Position numbers and translations under genes: made by a program. This document shows, piece by piece, positions 23,451 to 31,893 of a stretch of 35,129 nt of DNA (positions within the stretch are counted from its first letter, which is position 1; each line of letters begins with the position of its first letter). The notes beneath the pieces were generated by a model. The model was given only the letters and a program-made list of their open reading frames with translations. It did no database searches and had not been told where the DNA came from. The stretch is from the NCBI GenBank assembly GCA_016926875.1, contig JAFGNU010000050.1, positions 1-35,129 on the forward strand, read 5' to 3'. Source of the DNA: Anaerolineae bacterium. Its GTDB lineage: Bacteria > Chloroflexota > Anaerolineae > Aggregatilineales > Aggregatilineaceae.

Positions 23451-24431
23451 ATGAAAATTCACTACACGCTCGACGATAGCGCCGCGCGCCTGCCGCTGGC
23501 GATCCGCAGTGCGGATGCTGTACGGGATCGCGCTGTCGACCTGCGCAATGCGCCGGGAGTGCGCCTGGTTGAGATCACAACGCAGCATATGAGCAACACC
23601 GGCGCGATGCTGATCGACGAACTGGCAACCTATTTTGACCACGACGTGCCGAGCGAATCCGATCCCTACCAACTGGCCGGATGCTATGCCAATCGCAGCC
23701 AGCTTGAAGACCTGCTGCGCGACGTGCGCGATCTTGGCCCCGACCTGACAGCCTTTGACGAGGTCGAGGCGCTGTTCCCGGCCAGCGTGGAACAGGACAT
23801 CAACCTGCTGCTGGCGCTGACTACCGTCGGCTTTCCGGCGTTTGGCTACGTGCGGACGTATACGGACTCGGAAGAAGACGAGTATCACGGCATGGTAGTG
23901 AACCTCGCCCAGGCGCGGCCCCACCTGGAGCAGACACTGGGACAGTTTTCGCTCAGCTTGCTGATCGACGTGATCCGCGATGGCTTTTTTAATCACCAGG
24001 CGTTCCGGCTGGCCTATGATGGCTATTGCACGGCAGTAGGGCGCGACCCGGAAAAGGCTGTTACACGGCTGAAACACGCGCTGCTCAGCCGGGGGATCGC
24101 CTGGTATCTCAGCTACCGCCGCAATCTCGCGTTTTACGATACGGTGCTGGTGGCAACTGAAGAAACGCTCGTCAACTGTGTCGAAGTCTGGAACAAGGTG
24201 ATGCGGCACGCACGCGGCAAGCGCCTGTTTGAAGAAATGCTGGATGACTGGCTCCAGCAGCAGCCCGACTGGCAGCCGGATCAAATGTGTGTAGACGTGG
24301 TGGCGTATCATGCGGTCCGCGCCGTCGTGGACCGGCACGGCGATCAGGTGTTACGCGAGTTGATCGTGAAAGGGCCGGATTATTTCCTCAAGCTGTACAA
24401 GGGGCTGGGCCTGCACCAACTGCGGGTTTGA
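23451..24431 (+). CDS. Conserved hypothetical protein, no recognised active site
   Basis: A 326-residue mainly helical cytoplasmic protein, no signal peptide. The start is taken at the ATG of MKIHYTLDDSAARLPL, with AAGGAA 11 bases upstream; two earlier in-frame starts (23397 GTG, 23418 ATG) cannot be excluded. The middle (INLLLALTTVGFPAFGYVRT, then EYHGMVVNLAQARPHLEQTL) recalls the strand-helix layout of DUF5700/DUF2268-like zinc-peptidase relatives, but the HExxH motif is absent (the region reads DGFFNHQAF), so peptidase activity is not claimed. Function unknown. Confidence 0.7.
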   Translation: MKIHYTLDDSAARLPLAIRSADAVRDRAVDLRNAPGVRLVEITTQHMSNTGAMLIDELATYFDHDVPSESDPYQLAGCYANRSQLEDLLRDVRDLGPDLTAFDEVEALFPASVEQDINLLLALTTVGFPAFGYVRTYTDSEEDEYHGMVVNLAQARPHLEQTLGQFSLSLLIDVIRDGFFNHQAFRLAYDGYCTAVGRDPEKAVTRLKHALLSRGIAWYLSYRRNLAFYDTVLVATEETLVNCVEVWNKVMRHARGKRLFEEMLDDWLQQQPDWQPDQMCVDVVAYHAVRAVVDRHGDQVLRELIVKGPDYFLKLYKGLGLHQLRV

Positions 24432-24476
24432 GCGGCCTGTTCTTTGATGCGATTTGGTGCATGGTGCTGCGATCAT

Positions 24477-24525
24477 GTAGGGGCAACCCGGTGGGTTGCC
24501 GGGCGACTCACCGAGTCGCCCCTAC
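24477..24525. repeat. GTAGGGGC three-way-junction repeat, intact copy
   Basis: A 49-bp element. Outer arms GTAGG / CCTAC enclose two perfect hairpins: GGCAACCC-GGT-GGGTTGCC (24482-24500) and GGGCGACTC-ACC-GAGTCGCCC (24501-24521). The fold would be a cloverleaf-like cruciform. It sits in the 237-base gap between a plus-strand and a minus-strand gene and has a decayed relative at 11684-11733. Likely a REP/MITE-class dispersed repeat. Confidence 0.8.
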
Positions 24526-24668
24526 CCAAAACACCCCCGCTGATGCCTGGATGACCCAGCGGGCGGCCAACGGCTGACATATACCCGGTGTGAAGACAGC
24601 CAGGGCGGCGCATGGTTTGGTGTCGCCCTGCTGCGTTTTGCGCTGCAATGGTGCGCGCTCAGTCTCGC

Positions 24669-25547
24669 TCAGTCTCGCTCAATTGTAATATCGCCCACGT
24701 TGGTCCGCACCCTTAGCGTCGGCGCAGATTCGGCGCCATCGCCCAGCGTACCGCGCCATGCCTCGCCCGGCACCGACCCGCCTTCGTCCCGGTTGCTGAT
24801 TTCGAAGCCGGATACCGACACCTCGCCAACATCTGTTTCGGCGTCCACCTCGATATAGGTTCCGTCGGGCAGGCGCAGCGTGACATCACCAACATTTGTC
24901 CGGATGTTGTAGTCACCCGTTTGGCGCAGCGATCCTTCGAACGTGATGCTGCCCGTATTGGTTTGCAGGTCAAGTGCGCGGGCGTGCACGCCTTCGAGGG
25001 TGATCTGCCCAACATTGTTCTCGACGGTGATCTCGGCGTCGGATGGGATGGTGATGGTCATGTTCACTTCGTTGGCGCGGAAAAGGAACGTGTCTTCATT
25101 GCTGTCCTGTTCAACCTGGATGGTGATAGTTTGCCCGGACGACGTGATATCGACGTTGATCTTATCCAGCTCGTCCCTGGCCGAACCCTTGTTGAAGGCG
25201 TAGGCCGTCTTGGTGTACTCCACGATCACCTGGTCATCGGCGGCGCCGGTTCTGATCTCGATGTCGCCTACGCGGTTATCGACGTCGAGTATGATCGTCT
25301 CGCCTGGAACAACATCGACGGTTTCGGTGTAGGAAGCCGAAGCCTTGCTGTGCTCAAAGACCGTCGCCAGCGTCACGCCGCCGCCGATAACCAGGCACAG
25401 CGGCGCTGCGCAGCACAGGCATGGGAACAACAGGCAGCCGATCAGTACGTACAGCGGCGCACGGCTCTTTCTTTGAGCCCCGCTCAGCACGTCTTCTCGT
25501 TTCTTCTTTCCGGTATCGGGCGTCCCGGTGATTTCCTGGTCGTCCAT
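24669..25547 (-). CDS. Membrane-anchored DUF4097-like beta-helix protein
   Basis: A 292-residue protein. Residues 1-30 are charged and cytoplasmic, followed by a Cys-rich membrane helix (LIGCLLFPCLCCAAPLCLVI). The rest is a repetitive beta-strand domain (VENNVGQITLEGV, LQTNTGSITFEGS, IRTNVGDVTLRLP, AETDVGEVSVSGF, VRTNVGDITIE), typical of DUF4097 putative adhesins. The cluster of five cysteines at the membrane is unusual. AAGGAG lies 9 bases upstream of the ATG. It is the last gene of a minus-strand set after the Fur-type regulator (82-base gap). Confidence 0.82.
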   Translation of the reverse strand: MDDQEITGTPDTGKKKREDVLSGAQRKSRAPLYVLIGCLLFPCLCCAAPLCLVIGGGVTLATVFEHSKASASYTETVDVVPGETIILDVDNRVGDIEIRTGAADDQVIVEYTKTAYAFNKGSARDELDKINVDITSSGQTITIQVEQDSNEDTFLFRANEVNMTITIPSDAEITVENNVGQITLEGVHARALDLQTNTGSITFEGSLRQTGDYNIRTNVGDVTLRLPDGTYIEVDAETDVGEVSVSGFEISNRDEGGSVPGEAWRGTLGDGAESAPTLRVRTNVGDITIERD

Positions 25548-25629
25548 GAATGAATTCTCCTTGATAAGTCCGTATGGATTGCCTGCTATTTGCCGCGCCG
25601 GAACCGCGCACAGGCGAATGCAGGGCGTC

Positions 25630-26169
25630 TTATAACACGCCAGGCGGGGCAGAGCTATCGTTTTCCTCTGCGGCCAGCGCTGCCGTACATCCGGCGCAGT
25701 AGCCGATAAAACAGGCGTGTGCGGTCAGCACGGTAACGTTCAGCCTACCGGTTACTTCTTCGCGGAAGGCATTGACGATGTCCGGTTCGACCGGCACGAT
25801 TTTGCCGCAGCGCTTGCAGGTCAAGGTGTACTGCTCGCGCGGGGACCGGAAGCGGTATTCTTCGCGATCCCGGCCCTCACCCACCAGCCGCCCTTCGGCC
25901 AGGTTCATCTGTTTGAGCAGGGCCAGCGTCCGGTAAACGGTTGCCAGGCTGAGCTTCACGCCCTGCTGGCGGACGAGAGTGTAGATTGTCTCGGCATCCA
26001 GAAACCGGTTTTGGTCGCGCAGCACAGCCAGCAGCGCGAGGCGCTGGCCGGTCATGCGATACCCTGCTTCATGAAAGATGCGGGCGATGTCCTGATCGCC
26101 GGTGCCGTGCGCGGTCTGGTCATGCTGTCCGGAGGCGCCGTGCGCGCGGTCTGGTTGATCGCTTGTCAT
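25630..26169 (-). CDS. Fur-family regulator lacking the usual histidine sensor site
   Basis: A 179-residue protein. Winged-helix region: YRMTGQRLALLAVLRDQ, FLDAETIYTLV, KLSLATVYRTLALLKQM. The structural zinc site is kept: Cys118/Cys121 (CKRCGK) and Cys158/Cys161 (CAGC). The His-rich motif normally just before the first Cys pair (HHHDH-type) reads SPREQYTLTC, so the canonical regulatory metal site is missing; His151 is the only clear candidate left. The ATG at 26169 is chosen since the Fur similarity starts well inside and AAGGTGG precedes it; longer in-frame extensions (to 26283) read as non-coding. Target may be the DUF4097-like gene downstream. Confidence 0.85.
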   Translation of the reverse strand: MTSDQPDRAHGASGQHDQTAHGTGDQDIARIFHEAGYRMTGQRLALLAVLRDQNRFLDAETIYTLVRQQGVKLSLATVYRTLALLKQMNLAEGRLVGEGRDREEYRFRSPREQYTLTCKRCGKIVPVEPDIVNAFREEVTGRLNVTVLTAHACFIGYCAGCTAALAAEENDSSAPPGVL

Positions 26170-26308
26170 CCGGGTAGGCCACCTTATCCCATCGTAACGG
26201 CAATCAGTGCAATTATGGCACATCCAGGCACCAGCACAAGATACGCCGCAGGCAGCACATGCCAGGCCAGGACGCGACAGCACCCCGGCTTACCGGTTCG
26301 CCGCCCGG

Positions 26309-26491
26309 TTAGCTGCGTAGTTTGTTGAACAGGTAAACCAGCCCTGCGACGGTCCCGCCCACGATCAGCAGTGGGATCAATGTCTTGATGATCGCCAGCA
26401 CCAGGCTGAGTACAATCGCAACAAAGATCAGCGCTATGATGATCACCACGATTTTAACCAGTGCCGAGTTGGTTTCTGTTTTGCTGTTCAT
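26309..26491 (-). CDS. Small membrane protein
   Basis: A 60-residue protein with two hydrophobic segments (VKIVVIIIALIFVAIVLSLV and IKTLIPLLIVGGTVAGLVYL) flanked by a polar N-terminus (MNSKTETNSA) and a basic C-terminus (NKLRS). It starts the minus-strand group leading to the Fur-type regulator. No family recognised; the clean helix-turn-helix hydropathy supports a real gene. Confidence 0.65.
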   Translation of the reverse strand: MNSKTETNSALVKIVVIIIALIFVAIVLSLVLAIIKTLIPLLIVGGTVAGLVYLFNKLRS

Positions 26492-26644
26492 TCCATTTTC
26501 CCGCTAAACTAAACCGTCGTTCTCACCCTATACTACGGAAACACGCGGCGCGGGTTGCGCGATTATCACCTAATTGGTCTCGCAGGATGCCGATTTCGGC
26601 GTATAATGGCACACAGAAGCGCGGCACGCAGCATGGAGGGTACA

Positions 26645-29620
26645 ATGACGGGATTGACGGGTCAGGTGCTTGGCAACTACCGGATCATCGAACGAATCGG
26701 TCTGGGCGGTATGGCGACAGTGTACAAAGCGTACCAGGCCAGCATGGATCGCTATGTTGCGATCAAGGTATTGCCCAGGCAGTTGGCCGACGATCCATCC
26801 TTCATCGGGCGGTTTGAACACGAAGCGCAGACGATTGCCAGGCTCGAACACAAGCACATCTTGCCGGTGTACGATTTTGGCGAATATGATGGCTACACCT
26901 ACCTCGTGATGCGCTATGTTGAATCGGGCAACCTCAAGGATTTGACCAAGCAGGGACCGCTCCCGCTGCCGGACGTGGTGACATACCTGTCGCAGATCGC
27001 GGACGCGTTGCAGTACGCCCATGATCGCGGCGTGATCCACCGGGACGTGAAAACGTCGAACATCCTGATCGGCGAAGGCAAACAAACATACCTGATGGAT
27101 TTTGGCATCGCCAAGCTGGCGGTCGGTTCGACGCAGTTCACCGGCACGGGCGCGCTGCTGGGCACGCCTGCCTACATGTCGCCGGAGCAGTGTTCGGGAA
27201 TGCCGGTGGATACGCGCAGTGATATCTACTCGCTGGGCGTGGTGCTGTACGAGATGCTGACCGGCGCGGTGCCGTTCGAGGCCGAGACGCCGGTTGCCGT
27301 GGTGCTCAAGCATATTCAGGACCCGCTGCCGTCGCCGCGCCTGCTGAACCCCAGCATCCCGGAATCGGTTGAGCGGGTGCTGCTGCACGCCATGGCGAAA
27401 GAGCCGGAATCCCGTTTCCAATCCGCCAAAGAGATGGCCGACGCGCTGCAAAACGCCTTTGAAGCGCTGAAAGTCCAGCACACGAGCGAGATACCCCTGG
27501 CCGACGTTGCGCGCGAGGCACGACCCGGTACGCGCCGTCACCGGTCAGGGGGGATGATCGCGGGGATCATGCTGCTGTCTGCCGCGCTGTTGATCGTGGC
27601 CGGGCTGGCGGGCGTACTGTTTGCCCAGAACTGGGACGCAGGCAGCGCAGCCGCGCCCGGCGGAACGTCCCCGGACTCGGCGGCTGCCGGGGTGGCCCAG
27701 GCGACGCCGCAGCCTGAGTACAATCCAGGCTGGACGGTCTTCACCAGTACGCGCGGAGGACAGCAGTGCGACCGGCAGTTGGTCGCCACCGGTGACGGGC
27801 TGTGGATGGCGGGCAGCGGCGGGCTGGTGTTCTGGACACCGGACGGCAAACCGACCAAGTATACGAGTGCCGCTTTGCTGCCTTTCCACAACTTTGTGAC
27901 CATGACGGTTGACAGCGCCGGTATGCTCTGGCTGGGCGGCGGGGAAGGACACCCCGGCGTGATCCGGCTGGCTGCCGGGCCGGACGGCACGCTGCGCGCA
28001 AGCGAGTATTTCGACTCTGCCAATTCGCAGATGCAGTCCGATGAGGTCTGGACACTGCTGGCAGGCTCAAACGGCACCGTCCTGGCGGGCACCAGCGGCA
28101 CGTACCTGGAATGGTGGGATGGCGAGCGCTGGCAGGCGCCGGACATCCCGACGTATGGCACCGAGCTGGAAGGCATCGGCGACCGGGTGTATTCGCTGCT
28201 GCGCACCACCGACCGGGCGCTGTGGGCCGGGGGGCCGCAGGGGTTGGCCCGCTGGGACGGCTCAGAGTGGCGCCTGGTCCCGCTGCCCGAAGACCTGATG
28301 GTGCCCGGCCAGGAAGAATACAACGTCCTGGACCTGTACGAAGACACGGTCGAGGGCGTTATCTGGGTGCATGTTTACGCCTACCCGTCGGAGCGGCACC
28401 ATACGCTGCGCCTGGCCCTGCCCGGCGAGGACGGGGCCGGGTGGCAGTGGCTCCCGCCCGAATACTGGATGCCCGAACCGTTGAACAGCATCCTGCGTAT
28501 GCCGGACGGCACGCTGTGGCTGGTGGGATCGAACATTGTGGTGCAGGTGGACGGCACCACCAACGAGCGCACGGTCTATGACTACGAACAGGGCATCTCC
28601 GGCTATACGTACCTGGACATAGTCCAGGCTGCGGACGAGACGATCTGGCTGACGACCGACGAGGCGCTGGTCCAGTACCGGCGCGGGCGCTGGACGGCGT
28701 TCCACGTGGATAACGAACTGCCGGAAGATGACTTGGTTGCCGTGGACGAGGCCGCCGACGGGGCGTTGTGGTTTGCCACCAACAGCGGCGGCGTGATCAC
28801 GTATGCGGACGATGTCTGGACATTTGTCACTTACCTGGATGCCGAGGTGTTTGATATGAAGCTCCAGGGGAATACGGCCTGGTTTGCTACGGCGGGCGGG
28901 CTGTTTCGCTGGGAAGATGGCGCGGTGCGGCGTTTTTCACCGGAAACCGACGATATTTCCAGTGACGTCGTGGTTTCGCTGGCGCTCGATCCACGCGATC
29001 CCGCGATCTTGTGGGTGGGCACGATCAACGGGCTGAATGCGCTGGATACCACCGATTACACCTGGCGAACCTGGACACATGAAGACGACAGGTTTCCCGG
29101 TCCGATTGTCCGGACACTATACTTTGATGATGCAGGCGACCTGTGGATCGGCACGGGCTACGACGAGGAAACCACCGGGCCGGGCGAGGCGGCATTGGTA
29201 CGCTTTCAAAATGGCGACTGGACGCTGGTCGGCACGGTCGAGCCAACCAGCGAAGAGTGGGAAGGGACCGCCGAAACGATTTTGTCCATTGCTGCCGACG
29301 GGCACGGCGGCCTGTGGGTTGGGTCGAGCATCTGGTTGTACCACTGGGACGGCGCAGACTGGCGGCAGTATACGGCAGCGGAAGGCGCGCCCGAATATGT
29401 GCCGGTGCAGACCATCCTGGTCGAGGGAGACTCGGTCTGGATAGCTACCGGCTGGATGGGGTTGTATCGCCTGGCCCCGGACGGCTGGCACCAGTGGGTG
29501 CGGGACGGATTGGGCACGCCATACCTGACCGACCTGCTCCGGGCCACCGATGGCACGCTGTGGATCACCAGCCACGAAGGCGCGATCCGGCTGGTTGGCG
29601 ATCCGCTGGAATTTGAGTAG
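26645..29620 (+). CDS. Membrane Ser/Thr protein kinase with extracytoplasmic propeller
   Basis: A 991-residue protein. Kinase domain residues ~12-270: Gly-rich loop GLGGMATVYKAY, Lys41 (VAIKVLP), catalytic HRDVKTSN (Asp134), DFG (Asp152), activation segment ending YMSPEQ. One membrane helix near 300-325 (MIAGIMLLSAALLIVAGLAG). Residues ~340-991 carry many short WxGxxxGL/LWxGT-type repeats (GLWMAGSGGLVFW, LWAGGPQGLARWDG, ILWVGTINGLNAL, GLWVGSSIWLYHW), a two-component-regulator-type (Reg_prop) propeller placed outside. It probably senses an extracellular cue and phosphorylates cytoplasmic targets. GGAGG lies 5 bases before the ATG at 26645; a TATAAT at 26602-26607 is a possible -10. Confidence 0.9.
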   Translation: MTGLTGQVLGNYRIIERIGLGGMATVYKAYQASMDRYVAIKVLPRQLADDPSFIGRFEHEAQTIARLEHKHILPVYDFGEYDGYTYLVMRYVESGNLKDLTKQGPLPLPDVVTYLSQIADALQYAHDRGVIHRDVKTSNILIGEGKQTYLMDFGIAKLAVGSTQFTGTGALLGTPAYMSPEQCSGMPVDTRSDIYSLGVVLYEMLTGAVPFEAETPVAVVLKHIQDPLPSPRLLNPSIPESVERVLLHAMAKEPESRFQSAKEMADALQNAFEALKVQHTSEIPLADVAREARPGTRRHRSGGMIAGIMLLSAALLIVAGLAGVLFAQNWDAGSAAAPGGTSPDSAAAGVAQATPQPEYNPGWTVFTSTRGGQQCDRQLVATGDGLWMAGSGGLVFWTPDGKPTKYTSAALLPFHNFVTMTVDSAGMLWLGGGEGHPGVIRLAAGPDGTLRASEYFDSANSQMQSDEVWTLLAGSNGTVLAGTSGTYLEWWDGERWQAPDIPTYGTELEGIGDRVYSLLRTTDRALWAGGPQGLARWDGSEWRLVPLPEDLMVPGQEEYNVLDLYEDTVEGVIWVHVYAYPSERHHTLRLALPGEDGAGWQWLPPEYWMPEPLNSILRMPDGTLWLVGSNIVVQVDGTTNERTVYDYEQGISGYTYLDIVQAADETIWLTTDEALVQYRRGRWTAFHVDNELPEDDLVAVDEAADGALWFATNSGGVITYADDVWTFVTYLDAEVFDMKLQGNTAWFATAGGLFRWEDGAVRRFSPETDDISSDVVVSLALDPRDPAILWVGTINGLNALDTTDYTWRTWTHEDDRFPGPIVRTLYFDDAGDLWIGTGYDEETTGPGEAALVRFQNGDWTLVGTVEPTSEEWEGTAETILSIAADGHGGLWVGSSIWLYHWDGADWRQYTAAEGAPEYVPVQTILVEGDSVWIATGWMGLYRLAPDGWHQWVRDGLGTPYLTDLLRATDGTLWITSHEGAIRLVGDPLEFE

Positions 29621-29633
29621 CAGCCGGGAATTT

Positions 29634-29663
29634 TTGACATTCGCATTACACGTCACGTACACT
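29634..29663 (+). promoter_or_regulatory. Promoter giving a leaderless mRNA for the lipoprotein gene
   Basis: -35 TTGACA (29634-29639), 18-base spacer, -10 TACACT (29658-29663). The ATG at 29670 is only 6 bases past the -10, so the transcript should start at or next to the start codon; no ribosome site is present. Confidence 0.65.
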
Positions 29664-29669
29664 CTGCCT

Positions 29670-31202
29670 ATGAAAACACATACAAAACGCCCGGTTCAAC
29701 TGATTGTGCTGTGCCTGAGTGGGATTCTGGGATTGTTTTCGTGCAAAAACGATCCCAGGCCGATCCCGGTTTTTGTCACGCCCACGCCCGCCGAAGTCGT
29801 GCAGGTTATCAGCCCGACCGTCACGCCCAGCCCGGTCCCGTCGCTAACGGAGACGCCGCTGCCCAGCGCCACGCCTGCCCCGTCGCAGACGCCCGCGCCG
29901 ACCGTGACGCCGGTCCCGTCGGATACCCCGGCGCCTACTGCGACGCTCACGCCGACACCAGCCCCACTCCCATCCAACACGCCGTTCCCGACCCCGATCC
30001 CGCCGGACGTGACGTATGGCGCGATCATCGGGCCGGACTACGTGCCGGAGCCGCTGCATACGGCGCTGCCATCGGATTTGCGCGAGCGGCCCTGCCCGGC
30101 CATTGTCAGCGCGGCCCAGGTGTCGCTGTATGTCTCACCGGACCGGGCGGCGCAGGTTGTCGGAACGGCCACCGCGCGCGAGCAGCTCACCGCCAGCGAG
30201 TTGTTCACCGCTGCGGGCGGTGATGTATGGGCCAATACGCCCGGCGGCTGGCTGCCGCTCAGCGAACAGGGGGCCGAACTCGCCCGGCTGGGCAGTATGC
30301 GCGCCTGCGACATCCTGCGGGGCCGCATCCAGCCGTCTACGCTGATGGGCCTGCACGTGCTCAACGGGACCAGCCGCGCGCCGGTGCTCGCCTTCGTGCG
30401 GATGCTGGCGGGGCATGGTATCCCGATGGCGACCATCAAGGGGCTGACCGGCGCCGAAGAGATTTTGAACGAGGTCGAGAACATCTCGCCGGAAACGGTG
30501 ACCGTTTACCGCTCGCTGCTCTCGCCGGAAGGCGGCGACTGCCCGGATGGCATCCTGGACCTGCCGGACCCGGAAGAAACCGCGCAGCGCTGGATGGCGA
30601 GCCTGGAACCGCTGTGGGCGCCGGTCAACGCGGATTACTTTGAATTCATCAACGAGTGCCCGGCCCCGCTGGACTGGCTGACCCGTTTTTCGATTGAAGC
30701 GATGCGCATCGCCAACGAGCAGAACCGCTGCCTGCTGCTGTATTCATTCCCCGGCGGCAGCCCCAACATGGAACAGTTTGATCAACTGCTGCCTGCCTAC
30801 CAGTACGCGCTGGATAATCCCTGCCAGCCAGGGCGCACGCACGGTATCGCGCTGCACGCCTACAGCCTGGAAGATACGCGGCTCGCGTCAGAGTCGGATG
30901 TGTGGATCGTCTTCCGGCACCGGTTGATGTACGAGCGGCTGCTGAATGTCCTGCCCGCAGCGGTGAACGTTCCGGTCTTTATCACCGAGTGGGGGCAGGG
31001 CGGCGGCACGTATATCACCGACCAGACCATTTCCTGCGCGGACGTGGTGCGCGACGTGCTGCAATATACCTACCAGCTTGAAGAAGACCCGTATGTGGTT
31101 GGCTTCCACCTGTGGAGCGTGGGATCGGGCACGATCTGGCGCGACCTGACGTCGTGCCTGGATATGATTGGCCCGGCGCTGCTGCAATATTACGGCAAGT
31201 GA
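29670..31202 (+). CDS. Lipoprotein with SH3-like and clan GH-A-like domains
   Basis: A 510-residue protein with an N-terminal lipoprotein signal (hydrophobic run, LFSC, Cys25), a ~100-residue Thr/Pro linker, then an SH3-like segment (QVSLYVSPDRAAQVVGTATA ... GGWLPLSEQGAELAR). The C-terminal ~300 residues look like a TIM-barrel glycoside hydrolase of clan GH-A: YFEFINECP gives a candidate acid/base (Glu329) and VFITEWGQGG a candidate nucleophile (Glu440). GH5/GH39-like families share this geometry; the exact family and substrate are unknown. Leaderless start. It lies 49 bases after the kinase gene but has its own promoter. Confidence 0.75.
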   Translation: MKTHTKRPVQLIVLCLSGILGLFSCKNDPRPIPVFVTPTPAEVVQVISPTVTPSPVPSLTETPLPSATPAPSQTPAPTVTPVPSDTPAPTATLTPTPAPLPSNTPFPTPIPPDVTYGAIIGPDYVPEPLHTALPSDLRERPCPAIVSAAQVSLYVSPDRAAQVVGTATAREQLTASELFTAAGGDVWANTPGGWLPLSEQGAELARLGSMRACDILRGRIQPSTLMGLHVLNGTSRAPVLAFVRMLAGHGIPMATIKGLTGAEEILNEVENISPETVTVYRSLLSPEGGDCPDGILDLPDPEETAQRWMASLEPLWAPVNADYFEFINECPAPLDWLTRFSIEAMRIANEQNRCLLLYSFPGGSPNMEQFDQLLPAYQYALDNPCQPGRTHGIALHAYSLEDTRLASESDVWIVFRHRLMYERLLNVLPAAVNVPVFITEWGQGGGTYITDQTISCADVVRDVLQYTYQLEEDPYVVGFHLWSVGSGTIWRDLTSCLDMIGPALLQYYGK

Positions 31203-31214
31203 CGGCGGGGCGGG

Positions 31215-31889
31215 TTAGGCCCGTCCCAGCCCGGCGGCGTTGTGCGCAGCGCGGACCGGCTCCGGCAGCCTGTAGCGGGTGGTGCAGCTTAGCACCAGTT
31301 GGCGGGCATCATCCAGCGCGGCGCGGTGCCCAACCGACACGTAGACCGGCTTCACGTTGGTTCGCGTGCGCAGCACCACGCCGATTGTATCTCCCCGGTC
31401 GATCAACGGTGTCCAGCTTCCTTTTTCTGCGCCCGGTTCCGCATAGCGCCCGGTCAGCCGCGACTTGGCACAGCCCACCGTCGGCACGTCGATAAACAGC
31501 CCGATATGGGATGCGATCCCGATGCGGCGCGGGTGCGCGATCCCCTGCCCGTCAAAGATGAATACGTCCGGCGTGGATTCCAGCCTGCGCATGGCGTCCA
31601 GGATCACGGCGCCTTCTCGGAACGATAGCAGGCCGGGGATGTAGGGGAACGGCGTTTTGATCACGGCGCGGGCGGTTTCGATCACGTCCAGCGCTGGGTA
31701 GCGCAGCACAACCACCGCCGCACGGCTGACATTGTCCTTCACGCTGACGTCTACGCCGCCCACCAGCCGGATCGATTCCGGCGGCAGCGGGTGACCGGTG
31801 ATCACCTGGGCGGCGAGTTTCCGTTGAAGCCGGATCGCTTCGTCCGGCGACACGTTCCAGGCGTGCAAGTCGCGGATAGTGACGGGCAC
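31215..31889 (-). CDS. nfi: Endonuclease V
   Basis: A 224-residue protein of typical length. Motifs: GGVDVSV (Asp47), PYIPGLLSFREG (the PYIP wedge and Glu92), FDGQGIAHPRRIGIASH (Asp113, His119), VGCAKSRLTG. The metal-binding set matches the family, so it should cut DNA one base 3' of deaminated bases such as inosine. It begins 4 bases after the stop of the HEAT-repeat gene on the same strand, indicating one operon. Convergent with the lipoprotein gene 12 bases away. Confidence 0.95.
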   Translation of the reverse strand: MPVTIRDLHAWNVSPDEAIRLQRKLAAQVITGHPLPPESIRLVGGVDVSVKDNVSRAAVVVLRYPALDVIETARAVIKTPFPYIPGLLSFREGAVILDAMRRLESTPDVFIFDGQGIAHPRRIGIASHIGLFIDVPTVGCAKSRLTGRYAEPGAEKGSWTPLIDRGDTIGVVLRTRTNVKPVYVSVGHRAALDDARQLVLSCTTRYRLPEPVRAAHNAAGLGRA

Positions 31890-31893
31890 GGTA

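Noticed and set aside
23424..24338. 304-codon minus-strand frame opposite the unknown 326-aa gene
   Set aside because: No ribosome site or motif and shadow-like composition; the plus frame has more protein-like composition and a clean helical pattern.
24597..24640. CAGGGCG...CGCCCTG stem as terminator
   Set aside because: A 7-bp stem with a long loop and no U-run on the minus strand; the plus-strand run is weak and far from the stop at 24431.
26570..27541. 323-codon minus-strand frame opposite the kinase domain
   Set aside because: Exactly antisense to conserved kinase motifs.
31203..31250. GC-rich hairpin between the lipoprotein and endonuclease V genes as terminator
   Set aside because: The stem overlaps the endonuclease V 3' coding end and has no U-run on either strand.
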